Below, in pieces: positions 9,883 to 22,037 of a stretch of DNA of 64,000 nucleotides. The notes under the pieces were generated by a model. It ran no database searches. It was not told where the DNA came from and worked only from the letters and a program-made list of their open reading frames with translations. Numbering within the stretch: position 1 is the stretch's first letter; every line of letters begins with the position of its first letter. Source of the stretch: Phoronis australis (Eukaryota > Phoronida > Phoronidae); the NCBI GenBank assembly GCA_002633005.1, contig NMRA01000570.1:46713-110712 (forward strand), given 5' to 3'. Both the position numbers and the translations under genes were made by a program.

Positions 9883-10439
9883 CGTTTTGTGTGTTTAGAA
9901 CTCAAAAAATCACAAGTCTAAACAACACAGATCTAGGTTTTCCTGTCTGTATTTCACGAAAGAATACTTCGAATTTATCTCCGAACAGACCCCAAACTCC
10001 TGCTACGGACCTAGGGAAATTGGCCTCCCGAACTTTGTAGGCTACTGTGTGTCCAAATACCAATAAACCCGTAACAGCGAAATAAAACAACACGTTTTAT
10101 AAGAACTCGTTGTATTTTTAAGGGTTTTACATCGAAATTTGGTGATTTATTGGTGTTAAACGATGAATGCAAGCGGTAAGCCGACACTAGTAACCCGTGT
10201 TGTGAACTGGTGAACGGACTGCGCGTGAAACAAATGACGTCATTGGATAATTTCAACACCTCTGTCTGACGTCAGGTGTCAGGTAACGTAACCGAACGTG
10301 CCGTTACCGAGTAGAACTACTCGATCTAAATTGATACAAAATAGGTTGTTTTTGGGTGGCATTCTCCTTTAACTTGGGTCTTTGAAACTCAACGCTAGGG
10401 CAGCACAAGAATCTACATTCGTTTGTAGTTAACACACTG

Positions 10440-10620
10440 TCAACCGAGTTTAACATTATGTAGAACCCTAGAAAAATGGCCAACTTCGGGTTATCACATC
10501 TCAGAAATGGTTCATCGGATTCATATCAAACTTTCAGGTGCTATGTTTTATGCATTGTTCTTCAACGCGCTGTTAGAAATTGCTTTGTAAAAACAGAGTT
10601 TATCAAAAATAGGACTTTAT
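10440..10620. repeat. Dispersed repeat, also near 42540-42700
   Basis: It shares TAACATTATGTAG-like, AGAAAAATG and ATCTCAGA.ATGG stretches and a tail with TCA.ATACCAT-like sequence with 42540-42700. No coding potential and no clear ends. Confidence 0.45.
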
Positions 10621-11196
10621 GATTTTCATGAAAAAAACGAAAACAAAATGATAAATCAGAAAACTGCAACAACGTTTTTTAGATTTCAGCTGAAAAATTT
10701 GGTCGTGTTATCGATACCTTTGATTTGCTATCAATACATTTCTGTTCTTGCTAAATTTCATCAGAAAGACATGGTCACGTCACTCAATTGATGGTAAATG
10801 GATAAAAAGTCAAAAATCAATTTCTACAGACTTTCTAATTTCAGAAAACACAATGTTTACTGACTTAAACAACAACTCTGAACTTGGCTAAACACTACAG
10901 ACTTGTCGATAAGGTCCTAGTACATTAATTTTGGAATGACACGAAACGCCGTACAGCTGTTGCACTACAAATATTTTCTGGGCCTCATAACTGCGGCATG
11001 ACCGTAGGAAGTTTCAGACAACTAATGTATCAAATAAAGCCAACACAGCCATGATGTTCATTTAGATTTGATAAGGCCAAGGCAATGTACACCTACAATA
11101 TCATGAGGGGTGTGCTTTATTTATTCCAAATTTTATTTGTATATTACTTTTCTCAGTAAATGTGTTATTTAAAACCAATCGAAAACAAATTTTCAC

Positions 11197-11444
11197 CTGC
11201 TGCAAGACGCCGGTGGCCGTCAATAGATGCTCTCCAGCCACGACAGAGAAATGGGAGGCTTGTTGACGGTAGACACAGTGTGCCGCGGTCATTACGACAT
11301 CAGTTCTTATCAGCGACCCTCCGCAGTAATGTTCGCCATTACTAACCAAGCTAACCATCCAAGGGAACGAGTGGGGGACCGCTTCCTGTCCACCAACAAC
11401 CCTCTTGGTGGGCACGAGTGGCGGGTAAAATGGTTTACCGCAAC
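11197..11444 (-). CDS. Protease exon: activation site and catalytic histidine
   Basis: 248 bp, phase 1 in, phase 0 out (TTGCAGCAG, donor GTGAAA). It encodes GCGKP, whose cysteine probably tethers the pro-part to the catalytic chain. PTKR then VVGGQEA is a standard tryptic activation site, where cleavage after Arg exposes an N-terminal Val. MTAAHC follows, with catalytic His57. Cleavage would give a two-chain enzyme that keeps all recognition modules attached. Confidence 0.95.
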
Positions 11445-11449
11445 CTGTG

Positions 11450-12145
11450 TAGACCAAAAGCATCCATGTCGTGGCAAAATAAGCAAAAGTTTACTTCAAA
11501 ACATTTTACATAGTCGTATTATAGAACAATGCATCAGATTTTCAAAACATTTAAACTATAACCAAGTTACCGAAAATACACCTTGGGTGTCCTAGTCAGT
11601 GCAATTCCAACCTTTCGACAAAATTTCTGAACTCCCACCCGAGGTTGCTGTGGAGACATGATGAGGCCACAAACTTTTCACTTCCTATGGTCAACACAAT
11701 TGGTCAGCTGCCCTCCCCTATGTCATGGTTTTAAGGATTTAGGAACCTTTGTGACGACCAGACGGCTCCTATTACGTACGATCGGGATGCCCTTTGCTGC
11801 AGTCTTTTTAGCTGAAATGATTGCCCCCCAGTCGCCACCAGTTTTGAATAGACCCTGTGGGTACGAGAGGAGCCCTTATTTTGCGCGTGGTCTCAAGCTG
11901 TAGCTTATTTAAAAAACTAAACCAGGGAATTCGCGTTGTCAGCTGCGGACGAGCGTGGTCAATACGTAACAACACGTCAGTTTGCGTGCACCCAGACAGT
12001 GTTGCGTTCGTTTAAATGTGTTAACTGATTTTAAATAAAAAGCAACTATATTGTGTTACCGGCGCTAAAATGATGAAATCTAATTTAAACGTCAATATAG
12101 ACATTACCCTTGTCACGAATAATCAATTCTAGAGTGGTCTACTAC
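11450..12145. other. Protease intron, nothing recognised
   Basis: Non-coding sequence between the FN2 and activation-site exons. I see no repeat with defined ends and no RNA gene. Confidence 0.5.
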
Positions 12146-12313
12146 CTGCACAATTTCCCCACTTTTTGTCCTTGTCATAATTGTCAGTCGTGGCACACCA
12201 TGGCTTGTCGTGGTTGACTTCCGTGCACGCTAAGTATTGCCGACCTTTGTACACGAAAGGGAACACGCAGGAAGCACCCCCGCCATTTCCACCGTACGTT
12301 TTCATGAAGCCAT
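12146..12313 (-). CDS. Protease exon: fibronectin type II domain
   Basis: 168 bp, phase 1 in and 1 out. The acceptor is pyrimidine-rich TTTCGTCAG and the donor GTAGTA. The peptide GGGASCVFPFVYKGRQYLAC, then W CATT and W GNCA, shows the four cysteines and the aromatic core (FPF.Y.G..Y..C) of an FN2 module. FN2 domains bind collagen/gelatin, or phosphorylcholine in seminal proteins. The ligand here is unknown. An FN2 next to a trypsin domain is uncommon; it is known from factor XII (HGF activator shares it), where it lies near the N-terminus. Confidence 0.92.
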
Positions 12314-12319
12314 CTGACG

Positions 12320-14020
12320 AAACAAAGGTTGTCATTACAAACCTGCCCATAGTCTGAATCCATCTCCTTTTTCACTTACATCGTCATTATTAATTCTACA
12401 CCTAATCGACTGGACAGAGACCTGACCCACAATGGAAATTGAACTCGAAGTTATTTTTGACATTTTCCTTTGTGTTTTGTGTGAATTCAAGATAAGTGAA
12501 TATAGGCCTATGTGCTCGAGTACACTATGACTTACGTGAATGACTATCTAATGCTAGTCTGCGGTAGATGGTTCAAGCATCAAGTCATATTTTCGAGTTT
12601 AAATCTGAAATCTCCAGTTTGTACTCGAAATCTTCAGTTTCACTCGAGGCTGTTCCTAGAAGCTAAGGGCCATCACGTGCAAAGTTGGACTACTCACTCA
12701 AATGCGTAAATCACAATGTACTCAACTATGAGCAAAGAAGAACGAGCACTTGTCTTGAGTTCGCCCACAAGTATGACGGGTGACGTGAACCAGGGACTGC
12801 TCGAAGAAAAAGTTTAATAACAAGACTATGTGTTCGAGTTTGGAAATAATTAAAGACATAAACGGCCTCCTAAGATGTGTCTCTATATGCATAAGGTATT
12901 TATAAAGCTTCCGGTGTATGAAACGCCTATGGGAGCTACACCGGCTACTGAGCCAGCTGAAGACGGTGGCCACCGTCTACCAGCAACTCTGCTAGTATCT
13001 GTTTTACGTCTACCGTGTACAGTTTTAAATTTTGCCATACGTCGTCAATTCCGTGGCTGCAAAGTTTGGAACTTATCGTAAAATTATACAATAGCACAGT
13101 TTCAAAGGACCGTCAATACAAACAGTGCCGAGAACGAACGACCTCGAACTCGGAGATCGGAACGGTTGTCAAGTGCTCCGTTTGTACCCCAATATGAGCT
13201 GGCTGCTAATTTTTTCGCGCATGCCCAGGAACACTCCATATTTTAACCAGACGCTGCAGCCGCCTCCAGGACATCTGTCTAATTATTCAGAATTTGTTTT
13301 ATACTTTAAACAAACGCTTGCATACGGCGGCCTTCCCGGCGATGCCGAAATGGCGTCAGACCTATATTTAAAATCTGTGATACCTAAAAACCGTTCACCG
13401 AGGACGCTCGCTGCACAACGGAAGTGGTCACTTCGCGCCGCTCAAGAGCGGACCAAAGTTATTTTTTGCGGAAAAATGTGCCTACAAGGAACTGGAGATG
13501 TCTACTAACTTCACAAAAAACTCCAAGAAATCCACCCTACCCCCAAGACAGCTGCGCCCTAAAACCGACTGAATACCATGTGCGCACCCAGCCTAGAAAA
13601 TGGAGGTGTTCGAATTTTTGAGAACGTGGACATTTTAGGCCTACGAAGATTCACGGGGTACGTTCAGAGCTGTGAATTGTGCATTCGCCGAATTTTGGTA
13701 GTTCCTGCCTTTTTGATGGACTTTTGTCTCGCATTCCACTTTTTTCAGAGTTTAAGTTTCTCTGAGGCTGGCTTTTATTGCCCACTTCCTCCAAAATGGG
13801 GGACACGTTCGAGCCCCCTTGAGCCCCCCGCCCCTCAGTCTGGTTCGCGCAAGAATTCCGATGAACACCACTACAGTGATTGTAAGATTGTATTCCTTAG
13901 ATGATGCAAGGGTCTATGATCAAGCGAAAAATGGCGGGGAATTAGTTATGTCGTACAGTCAGCATTAAGTCAGAGCTAGCTTGAAAATTTACCTAGATAC
14001 CTTTTAGAATGACAACATAC
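12320..14020. other. Protease intron with dispersed repeat remnants
   Basis: The open frames on the plus strand at 13015-13904 have no splice partners and run against the gene. Sequence at 13780-13850 is GC-rich and resembles the repeat at 7148. Nothing else is recognised. Confidence 0.4.
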
Positions 14021-14137
14021 CAGTGCACATGAAGTCCGCCTCATCCGAACTGTCCGAACAATCATTGATGGAGTCACAAATGATACCTTTAACGCATTTC
14101 CCGTTTAGGCAAGAAATTTCGTCAGCCGCACAAACTC
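14021..14137 (-). CDS. Protease exon: LDL-receptor class A domain
   Basis: 117 bp, phase 1-1, acceptor TTTCAG, donor GTATGT. The peptide has the six-cysteine pattern C..DEISC.NGKC...ICD..NDCSDSSDE...C, including the acidic calcium-cage DCSDSSDE. LDLa modules bind calcium and protein ligands and are common next to CUB domains in protease mosaics such as enteropeptidase and matriptase. Confidence 0.95.
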
Positions 14138-14466
14138 CTGAAATAACAAGAATTAGTTAGTTTGTGAACAAGAAGGTTGTAACGGGTAGAACACGAAGGG
14201 TTTTAGTGAAATATGATCAAAAACGCATCGTAATCGTAGAATATTTCTTGTTGTAGTACGCTTGTAAAGGACCTCCGCCATATTGGCTTTGTGCTTTTGA
14301 GACTTTGCAACATCAGTTAAAAGTATGGTAGGTAGAAGTGGCCATACTTTGGTCGTGGTAACTACTTATTACATGTACAAGCAATTCAAAGCCACGTGGC
14401 AATGCATGCGTTTAATTATTTTGTTATTGTTCATAACTGTATTTATTCCTCCGTAAAGTATCTTAC

Positions 14467-14713
14467 CAGGTTTATCCACGTAATCGAACCGAGCTTTAAA
14501 CCCGCGACCTGTTACAGAAAAATCACTTTTGAAGACAATGAACATCCAGTTCCCAGTCGATCGAATGACATCACTAGGTACATCGGAACTGCACAGTTTC
14601 GTTAGCCGACTGGATGACACTGATGAATCTAGGTTGTCGTAAGCAGCCACGCTATCAAACGTACAGCACGTGGAAGGCTCGATGTCCAAATCCAAGAAAG
14701 TCAATTCAATCAG
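14467..14713 (-). CDS. Protease exon: CUB3, second half
   Basis: 247 bp, phase 0 in, 1 out (donor GTAAGA). It encodes LIELTFLDLDIEP, then a C-C pair, YDN with SSRLTKLCSS, and the closing strands FKSDFSVTGRGFKARFDY. This is the C-terminal half of a CUB fold. It joins in frame to the first half at the end of the 15098-15600 exon. Splitting CUB by a phase-0 intron before the L.L.F.D strand recurs in all three CUBs of this gene. Confidence 0.92.
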
Positions 14714-14719
14714 CTAGAA

Positions 14720-15097
14720 AACCAGATGAAATCCAAATTAAACTCAATGTATTTTACAATTTCTTGAAAATTTCTGTTTTCAGTAGAAGCACAACACTTA
14801 CATTTACAACTGAAAGCGGCTATTAACCAGTCTTCGGCCGTCAAAGACCTCAGATATCTGATTTAGATCGCTTACCGCTAAGAAATGTGTATCACGTTGG
14901 TGTGGAATGACTTTTGGACTACAGAAGAACTAAGAGTTCGGTATAGTGCTAGGACCATGCTTTGTATATAGAGCTGTGCAGAAAAGTACTGGAAACAAAA
15001 ATTGGCATCCGGTAAGAATATATATATAGGATCACTTAAAATGTTCATTTTTCTAAATGTCGAATGATAAAAGTGGCAGCAATAGTTGGTTACTCAC
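14720..15097. other. Intron within CUB3, nothing recognised
   Basis: Short intron between the two CUB3 half exons. No repeat or RNA gene seen. Confidence 0.5.
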
Positions 15098-15600
15098 TTT
15101 GTTAGGGGGTGCAACAATTCTGTATTTACATGTAAGATCATTGCTGTAGTTGGAAGGGTAATTCTTTGAGTTCAGCACGTAGCCATTGCTTGGAAATTGG
15201 GCGATACCACTACACGCTTTGTCTGCTGCGACAGACGGCGCTACTGTAGTTGCTACCGGAGGAGTTGGTTCTTTCGATAACGTAGATGGTCCACCATTCC
15301 TGGGTGGTGGAGACGGAACACCAAGCATCTGGCAGTGGTAGTTGACGGCCAGATATTTCACCACGCCAGGACAAGGGTCTCCAAATATATGGTTGGTGGC
15401 TACCACAGTGCAGGATGTTTGATCCTGACAACGCTCTCTGACGATTTGTAACGATGACGGGCTTCTGCAATTGGTGTTGCTGTAAGTCCCACACTTGTCG
15501 CGCTCTGTGCGCCCATAGTTGGCCATGGTAACCCGTATCACGTGACCTTGGCTGCAACTGAGAGTGACGGGCTTATTCTCACATGCTGATGCACTGGTAT
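15098..15600 (-). CDS. Protease exon: SUEL lectin domain plus first half of CUB3
   Basis: 503 bp, phase 1 in, 0 out (donor GTGAGT). It encodes a SUEL/galactose-binding lectin domain: LSCSQGHVIRV, ANYGR near the start, DKCGTYSNTNC, C.DQTSC, FGDPCPG and KYLAVNYHC. These are the ANYGR and DPC-KYL motifs of rhamnose-binding lectins that shape the sugar pocket. A Pro/Thr/Ser-rich linker follows, then the first CUB half ending IVAPPNK. Unlike the other SUEL exons it is fused to the CUB half in one exon. Confidence 0.94.
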
Positions 15601-16843
15601 CTGTAAATCAACATAGGTAAAAATTTCTGTTTAATAAATATTTACTGACCAATCTGTTAATACTTATCATGAGTAAAACTTTAATGAGTCTGAATTAAAA
15701 GTACAGAGGAGATTTAAAAAGTCTAAGTTCTCTGAATAACTTTCCGACGTCTATCGAAAAATCGGGTGACCGACGAATAAAGAACGTACGAGAATTTTAC
15801 AAAAATTAATAGCGTATTATCAAAAATCAAATTTGTCAGAAAGTAAGTGTAAACTGAGCAATGCAGCCCAGAGGGTATGAATATTATTTTCGCCAACAAC
15901 AACTCTATTGATCATTTAAATATGTTTTGCCGGGGAGTAGTCTAACGAAAGTTAATCAATCCAAAGCTGACTGTCCCAATGATTGCTGCCAAATTACACC
16001 ATGTAAGTATGAGATTCCAGAAGGTTCTTTCAGATCAGTTGAGTATAATATGCAAGGAGGGTGCCACGGAATGCAAAACGTTTGTTTTATATGACCAAAT
16101 GTGGGGAACATACGACCGTCGTTATGAGCGTGTATTACGACCGCTTTTTTAAATTGCAAAGGTTTTAAAATTATTTTAGAATGACTGTTCTTTAATTGAT
16201 TCATGACCGTTTCTTTAAACAGTTTGACAAACCATAAATCACAAAGTCCAACCCTTACAATGAAAGCAAGGCGGTAAGCAGGCGCCACAACACAAAAACT
16301 CATACCGCACAATATGTTAATTAGTGCAGTAACGATGTCATGTGTGCTAACGGTGCGTGGGTATAGTCGTAGTCTGACTTCTGTGGTAAGACATGTGTGC
16401 GTGGTAGGATTTTTGTGGCATGTAACTAAGGAAGGTAAGGATGTCCTATCAAGGGAAATTAAGTTAGGAGTTCGGACAGAAATTGTCTGGTACATTGTTT
16501 TCGCCCGGCATGGATTTTTCTCCATCGTAAAGCCGAATGTTGTAGAACGTCAGAACAGTCAGACAGTCCCGCCAATGGGCACTTATGTACCTGCCTCTGC
16601 TCGAAGTAGCTCAATGTTTCACGGTATTGGCATCAATTGTATAGGAAATCAAAAAAAAAACAATATTTTCAAATCATTTAACGAAAGTTTTTGGAAAATT
16701 CGCCGAGAGGAAGTTAACGGTACTTTTTCAAATTCCCGCAATTCAAGTAGTTTTTTTAATGAAACTTTGTCGAAAAGAGGTTAATGGTACTTTTCATTGA
16801 TTCCCTAACTTCAAGTAGTTGAAGGAAGCTACTTTTTACGTAC
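15601..16843. repeat. Intron homologous to the next SUEL introns
   Basis: Parts of this intron match the introns at 17201-18947 and 22895-24419: AATAACTTTCCGACGT, the CAATCATTTAA-like block, GGCATGGATTTTTCTCCATC and the GAAACTT.G block. The SUEL exon and its upstream intron were therefore duplicated as one genomic unit. The open frames here (15956-16525 minus, 16314-16784 plus) are in intron sequence and are not genes. Confidence 0.8.
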
Positions 16844-17200
16844 CTGGCTGGCTTGTGGGCTCTGGACTTGTCACCGGTGATGTTGGCCTAGAAGGTGTCG
16901 GAGGTGGCGAAGTTGGTGTCTCCGTCGTTTGGCAATAGTACTCAACAACCAAATACTTCATCACGCCATGACATGGGTCTCCAAATATACGGTTGTTGGC
17001 TGGCACGGTACACGATGATTGATCTTGACAACGTTCCCTGACGATTTGTAACGATTTAGATTCTCTACAATTGGTGTTGCTGTAAGACCCACACTTGTCA
17101 CGCTCTGTGCGCCCATAGTTGGCCATGGTAACCCGTATCACGTGACCTTGGCTGCAGCTAAGGGTGACAGAGCGGTACTCACAAGCTAATGCACTGGTAA
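16844..17200 (-). CDS. Protease exon: SUEL lectin domain
   Basis: A symmetric 357-bp (119-codon) phase 1-1 exon, acceptor CTTACAG, donor GTACGT. It carries ANYGR, DKCGSYSNTNC, C.DQSSC, FGDPCHGVMKYL and EYYC, then a PTSPPPTPSRP-type linker with repeated PTS. The domain is intact. DPC is followed by HG here and by PG in the other copies. The Pro/Thr-rich tail is likely O-glycosylated (inference). Confidence 0.95.
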
Positions 17201-18947
17201 CTGTAAGTCAATAAAGGAAAAAAGTTTAAATATTTATCTAAAAAATAGGTAAATATGCATACATATATAAGTGACCTTTTCTTTTGTGAAAACCAAACTG
17301 AAGCTGTAGTTCTGTTTTTAAAAAGTCTTGTTTTGTTCATGGCCCCTCATGGGCGGCTCGGCACTGAAAAAAGTGGGAAGCTACAGCCCCCCCCCCAGCC
17401 CCCTGTGGTTCACCGCCCCCTGTGGTTCACCGCCCATAGACCATTTGCGGTGCAGCACTGACAAAAGTGGGAGCTATAGCCCCCAGCCCCCTATTGTGCG
17501 CCGCCCATGCCATTGTTCCCTGCTTGGTGAAAAGAAGCGTAAACAGTAAATATTCGTATGGGCAAATTTTCATTCTTTCATTGTTTAATTGTCGCCCACG
17601 ATGAATTTCATTGTTTGCCACGAGGCTCCAGTCATTCTGGAGCACTTTGTGACCAAATACACTGTTGATTGAGTTACACATTATTGTCAAAAATATATAG
17701 TAGGTCAACTTTGGTAACACGAATGCACGTAAGATGGGGAAGATAAAAGTACAAGGCACAAGCCTATCTAGAATGACCATTCTATTAACCTTGTCATGGG
17801 TAAACTTTTAATGAATCTAAGTTAAAATTACAGAAGTGTTTAAAAGTCTAGTGTTAATTTTTTCAATAACTTTCCGACGTTTATGAAAACTCTGGTGACT
17901 GACGAAGAAAGTACGAGAATTTTATAAAAATTATAAAAATTGTCAAAAAGCAAACTAAGGTGATTTATCAGAAAGTGAGTGTAAATTAGCAACGCAGCCC
18001 ACAGGCTCTAAACATTATTTGCGCCAACTAAACTCTATTGATCATTTAATTGCGTTGTGGAAATATTCGGACGAATGTTACTCAGTCCAAAACGGAGTGT
18101 TCGAATAGCTGCTGCCAAGTCGATATAAACGAAATTGCAAAGGCACTTTGTGATCAGGTGAGTATAAGACGCAGGGATGGTACCAACGGATGCAGAACGT
18201 TTAATTTATGTGACCAAATCGAGGAAAGATTACGAGCGCATTTTACTATAGTTATTTAATTTACGAAGTAACGTACTTAAATTATTTAGAATGTTCTTAA
18301 ATTGAATTGCAGCCCTATCTTTACCCAGTGTTGCTAATCATTTACCAAAAAGCGGGGTCCTTGCCATGAAAGCGGGGTGGTAATCAGGCACCACACCACT
18401 GTTGCCGTACACCACAATCGCACAATATGTTGATTGGTGCAGTAACGATGTCATGTGTGTTGACAGTGCGTGGGTATAGTCGCACTCTGATTTCCGTGGT
18501 AACAAGTATGTGTGCGTGGTGGGATTTTTTACGGCATGTAACTTGGTAAGGTTCCGTCCTGGTTGGTGATCAAAAATCCCGGGAAATCAAGCTGTCTACT
18601 GAGTACATTGTTTTTGCCCGGCATGGATTTTTCTCCATCGTAAAGCCGAATGCTGTAGAAAGTTGGAACATTCCCGCCAATGAACACATCTGTATCTGTC
18701 TCTGTTCGAAGTGGCCCAATGTTTCACTGTCATGGCATAAACTGTATAGGAAATCAGAAAAAAACAATATTTGCAAATCATTAAACGAAAGTTTTTGGAA
18801 AATTCGCCAAGAGGAAGACAATGGTACTTTTTTAAATTCCAACACTTCAAAAAGTTTTTATCGCGAAACTTCGCCGAGAAGAAGTTAGTGGTACTTTTTA
18901 TTAATTACCGCACTTCAAGTAGTTGAAGGAAGATGCTTTTCACGTAC
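17201..18947. repeat. Intron; SUEL-unit homology with repeat insertion at 17340-17560
   Basis: It matches the intron at 15601-16843 except for an inserted GC-rich repeat (17345-17520, units with AAAAGTGGGAGCTATAGCCC). The insertion carries the left border of the large duplication (17427). Confidence 0.75.
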
Positions 18948-19304
18948 CTGGCTGGCTCGTGGGTTCTGGACTTGTCACCGGTGGTGTTGGCTCAGAAGGT
19001 GTTGGAGGGGGCAAAGTTGGTGTATCAGTCGTTTGGCAATAGTACTCAACTGCCAAATACTTCACCACGCCAGGACATGGGTCTCCAAATATGCGGTTGC
19101 TGGCTGGCACGGTACACGATGACTGATCATGACAGCGTTCCTTTACGATTTTTAACGATGTCGGGCTTCTGCAATTGGTGTTGAGGTAAGTCCCACATTT
19201 GTCGCGCACTGTGCGCCCATAGTTGGCCGTCGTAACCCGTATTACGTGACCTTGGCTGCAGGTGAGGGTGACGGGCTTATCCTCACACGCTGATACGTCG
19301 GTGA
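18948..19304 (-). CDS. Protease SUEL exon, copy A
   Basis: 357 bp, phase 1-1, acceptor TTTGCAG-like, donor GTACGT. The lectin motifs are intact: ANYGR, DKCGTYLNTNC, C.DQSSC, FGDPCPGVVKYL, EYYC. It differs from copy B (24420-24776) by a few residues, for example in the linker (PSEPTPP against PSRPTSP). If the duplication is an artefact, this is the other allele of the copy-B exon and not an extra domain. Confidence 0.88.
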
Positions 19305-19832
19305 CTGCAAATGATACGAAGAAAACAGAAACATTTTCGCGGTTCCGTGTGTACAGTTTGGCAACGTTCTTTCATGTCGGCAAAATCGTTGAAGGCATGA
19401 CCGAAATTTGGTTTACTTTGTCACTGTAAAACACTGATACTTGAATAAATTTAATAACTAGATAAGTAATTCAGATCAACGCTGTATCGCATATCAAGTA
19501 ATTTTCTCGCGAAAAATACTTTTGAACCCGGTATCAGCCTTGTTTTGGTGTTTAAAGCATCAGCTTTCATTTAAAGCTACGTCATCGCATTTTTGCTCAT
19601 TGTTCGAATTTTTAACGTGAGTAAGAAAGAACAAAATGAGTTGATTTTTTGTCATCGAGTGGCCTAAGTCAAAAGTTGTTTTTGCCAGAAGTCGCGGGTA
19701 CAAATCCCCTGTAAATATTCATCTACTTAAGTGTTTAGATGTAACACAACTAAAGTACATTACATCTGAAATGATCTATGATTGGTTAAACTCATGTCTA
19801 TAAATTGTGCATAAACTTGGGCATACTTTTAC

Positions 19833-19952
19833 CTTTCCAAGGACACCAGTTCTGACTAGTCAGCGATCGTAGATAGCGCCCCTCATCCTCTGTGTTCCCC
19901 TCATACAAGTCACTCAGATCATGGTATGTTTCTTTGCGGTCCTCTTCCGCAT
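19833..19952 (-). CDS. Protease acidic exon, copy A
   Basis: 120 bp, phase 1-1, acceptor CGTTCAG, donor GTAAAA. It gives an Asp/Glu-rich 40-residue segment with an N-x-T sequon (EGNTEDEG) and the end TSQNWCPWK. It differs from copy B by two residues that I can see (His for Arg after TY, Lys for Asn before the donor). No family recognised. It probably forms a linker or a short disordered spacer between CUB2 and the first SUEL domain. Confidence 0.65.
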
Positions 19953-19959
19953 CTGAACG

Positions 19960-22030
19960 ATGAAACAATCGTCGCAGTGAATTATGTTGTCGCCTAAGCG
20001 ATGGTAGAGTTTGACTGCAAACAGCTCCCAGTATGCAGACTTTTTCACGAATGACTTCAATAGGCGTAGAAATGCTTTTGTAGGTGGGGAGGGTGAAACA
20101 AGAGTGCGGGTGACCTCCCCGTCGACTCCAGATTCACCCCCGCAATCACCCAATTTCACTGCGAGGTCAACACTTCGTTTACTCTCCTCTCTCCCTGTCC
20201 ACCAAGTTTTACCTCCACCAACATCCCCTCTGTGGACAATAGTTATGCACCCGACAATTTTACCTTCCTTTCCCTCTTTTGTCTCTTTAGCAGGGTCGTA
20301 GGAAGGTAAACATTTGGGGGGAGGCAAAATCTAATTCGACTTCTCCAAATTTTTTTGCCCCTGTGACTCCAAAGTTAAATTCCTCCCAATTGCCACCACT
20401 TCAACTACACTAGCTTCCTCTGATCGTCCCTAATTTAGCACCCACCTCGCCATCCAAGCCAGCAGACTTGCTGTTTAGGGGGCAAGCTTCGTAAAGGCAG
20501 CCACCAGAAACTTGGGTACCCACGAATCAACAACATTTCACGAGAAAGGGTCGCATGTTACGTGGTTACCCGTTTAGAGTGTGATTTTGGTTTTTCTGGA
20601 TATCTTTTAGGAATTTAATTTTATTACGGTATTTTGGCACGAGTTGCATTACCAAAATTATTCATTGGGGCTATAGAAGTAGAGCGCAAAAAATCCCATC
20701 GGTGGACTGCGCAGAAATTCGGAGAAGTACAGCAATATACTTCTAATTTTCACTTGGTAAAAATTCACTTTATTAGAAGGGAGGGCGCTGTTCTGGGTCC
20801 CTGGCCATACTACCTTAGATGCCGGTTCAAAATCGCTTGTTGAAAATGGATGTCCGAATATCTAGAGCTTACACTCCGGTGGTGGACAAATGAAATTGAA
20901 CTGTCATCATCCTGTCCCAAAATTCACCGAAACACCAATTTCTTAGAGGGTTATTTCAGAGTGGCAAAAATAGCCTACTGTGTTTTACTGTCTGGGATAG
21001 GATGACAGAGAATTTAGCTTGCATCAAAGTTCACTGAAGAATCATTCATTTCTTACTTGCTTAGCTTACAAAACTGAAACACTCGTCTATGAATCAATTG
21101 ATTTTCGTAGATACATAAACATGTAAATCTGAACCCGTGCGGCTTACCAAAAGAAAATTATACCCTGATAGGCCAACACAATTTCAGAACAAAAGGCGCA
21201 CACAACGCGCGATTTAAGTTAACTGTAGGACGCAAAATGTACCTTAAGCTACATAGACATGGGTGAATGTTATTCGCAAAAGGTTGCTATGCCGATTAAA
21301 TATTTTCATTTATTTGACACAGCTACCGAAGCTAGAACATTCACTTATATAAAACGCGTGTAGTTAAACATAATTAAACCAAATGTTTAAGTTTTGTGGA
21401 TCAAAATCGACATTTTCGCTACCACCTGTGCAACAACCGTCGTAACGCGCTTGAAAAAGTTGTTTGTCGAGTTCGGTTAAGCCCGTCAGAGTATTTGGTC
21501 ACGACCGGGTGGTGAAAATTCTGCATTCCAAACTGCACTGTGGCTGAGTTTCAGAAAATTACTTTTCTCGCCAATGACGTGTACGTCAATATTATGACAC
21601 GATTTGTACCCGCAAACAGTTATAGGAATTCACGTCACATTTTCAAAAATTTTGCAGGTCATGGATTTTTCGTCTGATTCAGATAACCACGGCGGCAATT
21701 CAGCATTTGAAATTTTTACAGAATTATGTGTTTAGATAAATCAGTGTGCTCCCACAGCGGGTGCACCCATTGTTGAGTGGTATTAAGATTTACCGGCTCC
21801 ATAGCAAGGTGAAGTGCTTAATAATTTACAGTCTGGTCTAATTTTTATTATTGTCTTCTGATTTTGGTATTTGATTTTATTTGACTGGGCCTAAAACATC
21901 CAAATGACCTCATACTAAACAAGCGAATAAGAGATTGACCCTAGGCTCTAGATTTTAAAAGAGCTACAGGATATGTACACAGCTTTGGCGTTCCGCCTAA
22001 ACTGTTCCAGTTTAATGCATACAGAAAAAA
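19960..22030. other. Intron, copy A
   Basis: Non-coding. Long frames at 19914-20327 (minus) and 20011-20301 (plus) are broken by indels against copy B, so they are not coding beyond the acidic exon. A dispersed repeat with CGTAGATACATAAACATGTA lies near 21050-21150 and recurs at 34195-34320 and 34576-34700. Confidence 0.55.
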
Positions 22031-22037
22031 TGCTCAC

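Larger units (their letters stand above)
8697..10372 (+). mobile_element. Kolobok-type DNA transposon with THAP relic
   Basis: The element begins with TTAA then AGGAGAATGCCACCC and ends with GGGTGGCATTCTCCT then TTAA, so it has 15-bp perfect terminal inverted repeats inside a TTAA target duplication. It is about 1.67 kb and sits in a protease intron. A broken THAP zinc finger lies near the left end. TTAA duplications plus a THAP domain are the published hallmarks of the Kolobok superfamily. PiggyBac also uses TTAA but lacks THAP. No transposase catalytic core is visible, so this is a deleted, non-autonomous copy. Confidence 0.8.

Noticed and set aside
11160-11595. Plus-strand open frames over the activation-site exon
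   Set aside because: Shadows of the protease exon, which has catalytic motifs and splice sites on the minus strand.
15956-16784. Overlapping open frames of 189 and 156 codons on opposite strands
   Set aside because: They lie in an intron that is homologous to the introns at 17.2-18.9 and 22.9-24.4 kb, where the same frames are broken. Not coding.
19914-20327. 137-codon frame on the minus strand over the acidic exon
   Set aside because: It is in another frame than the acidic exon and is disrupted by indels in the other copy. The spliced 120-bp exon explains the conserved part.
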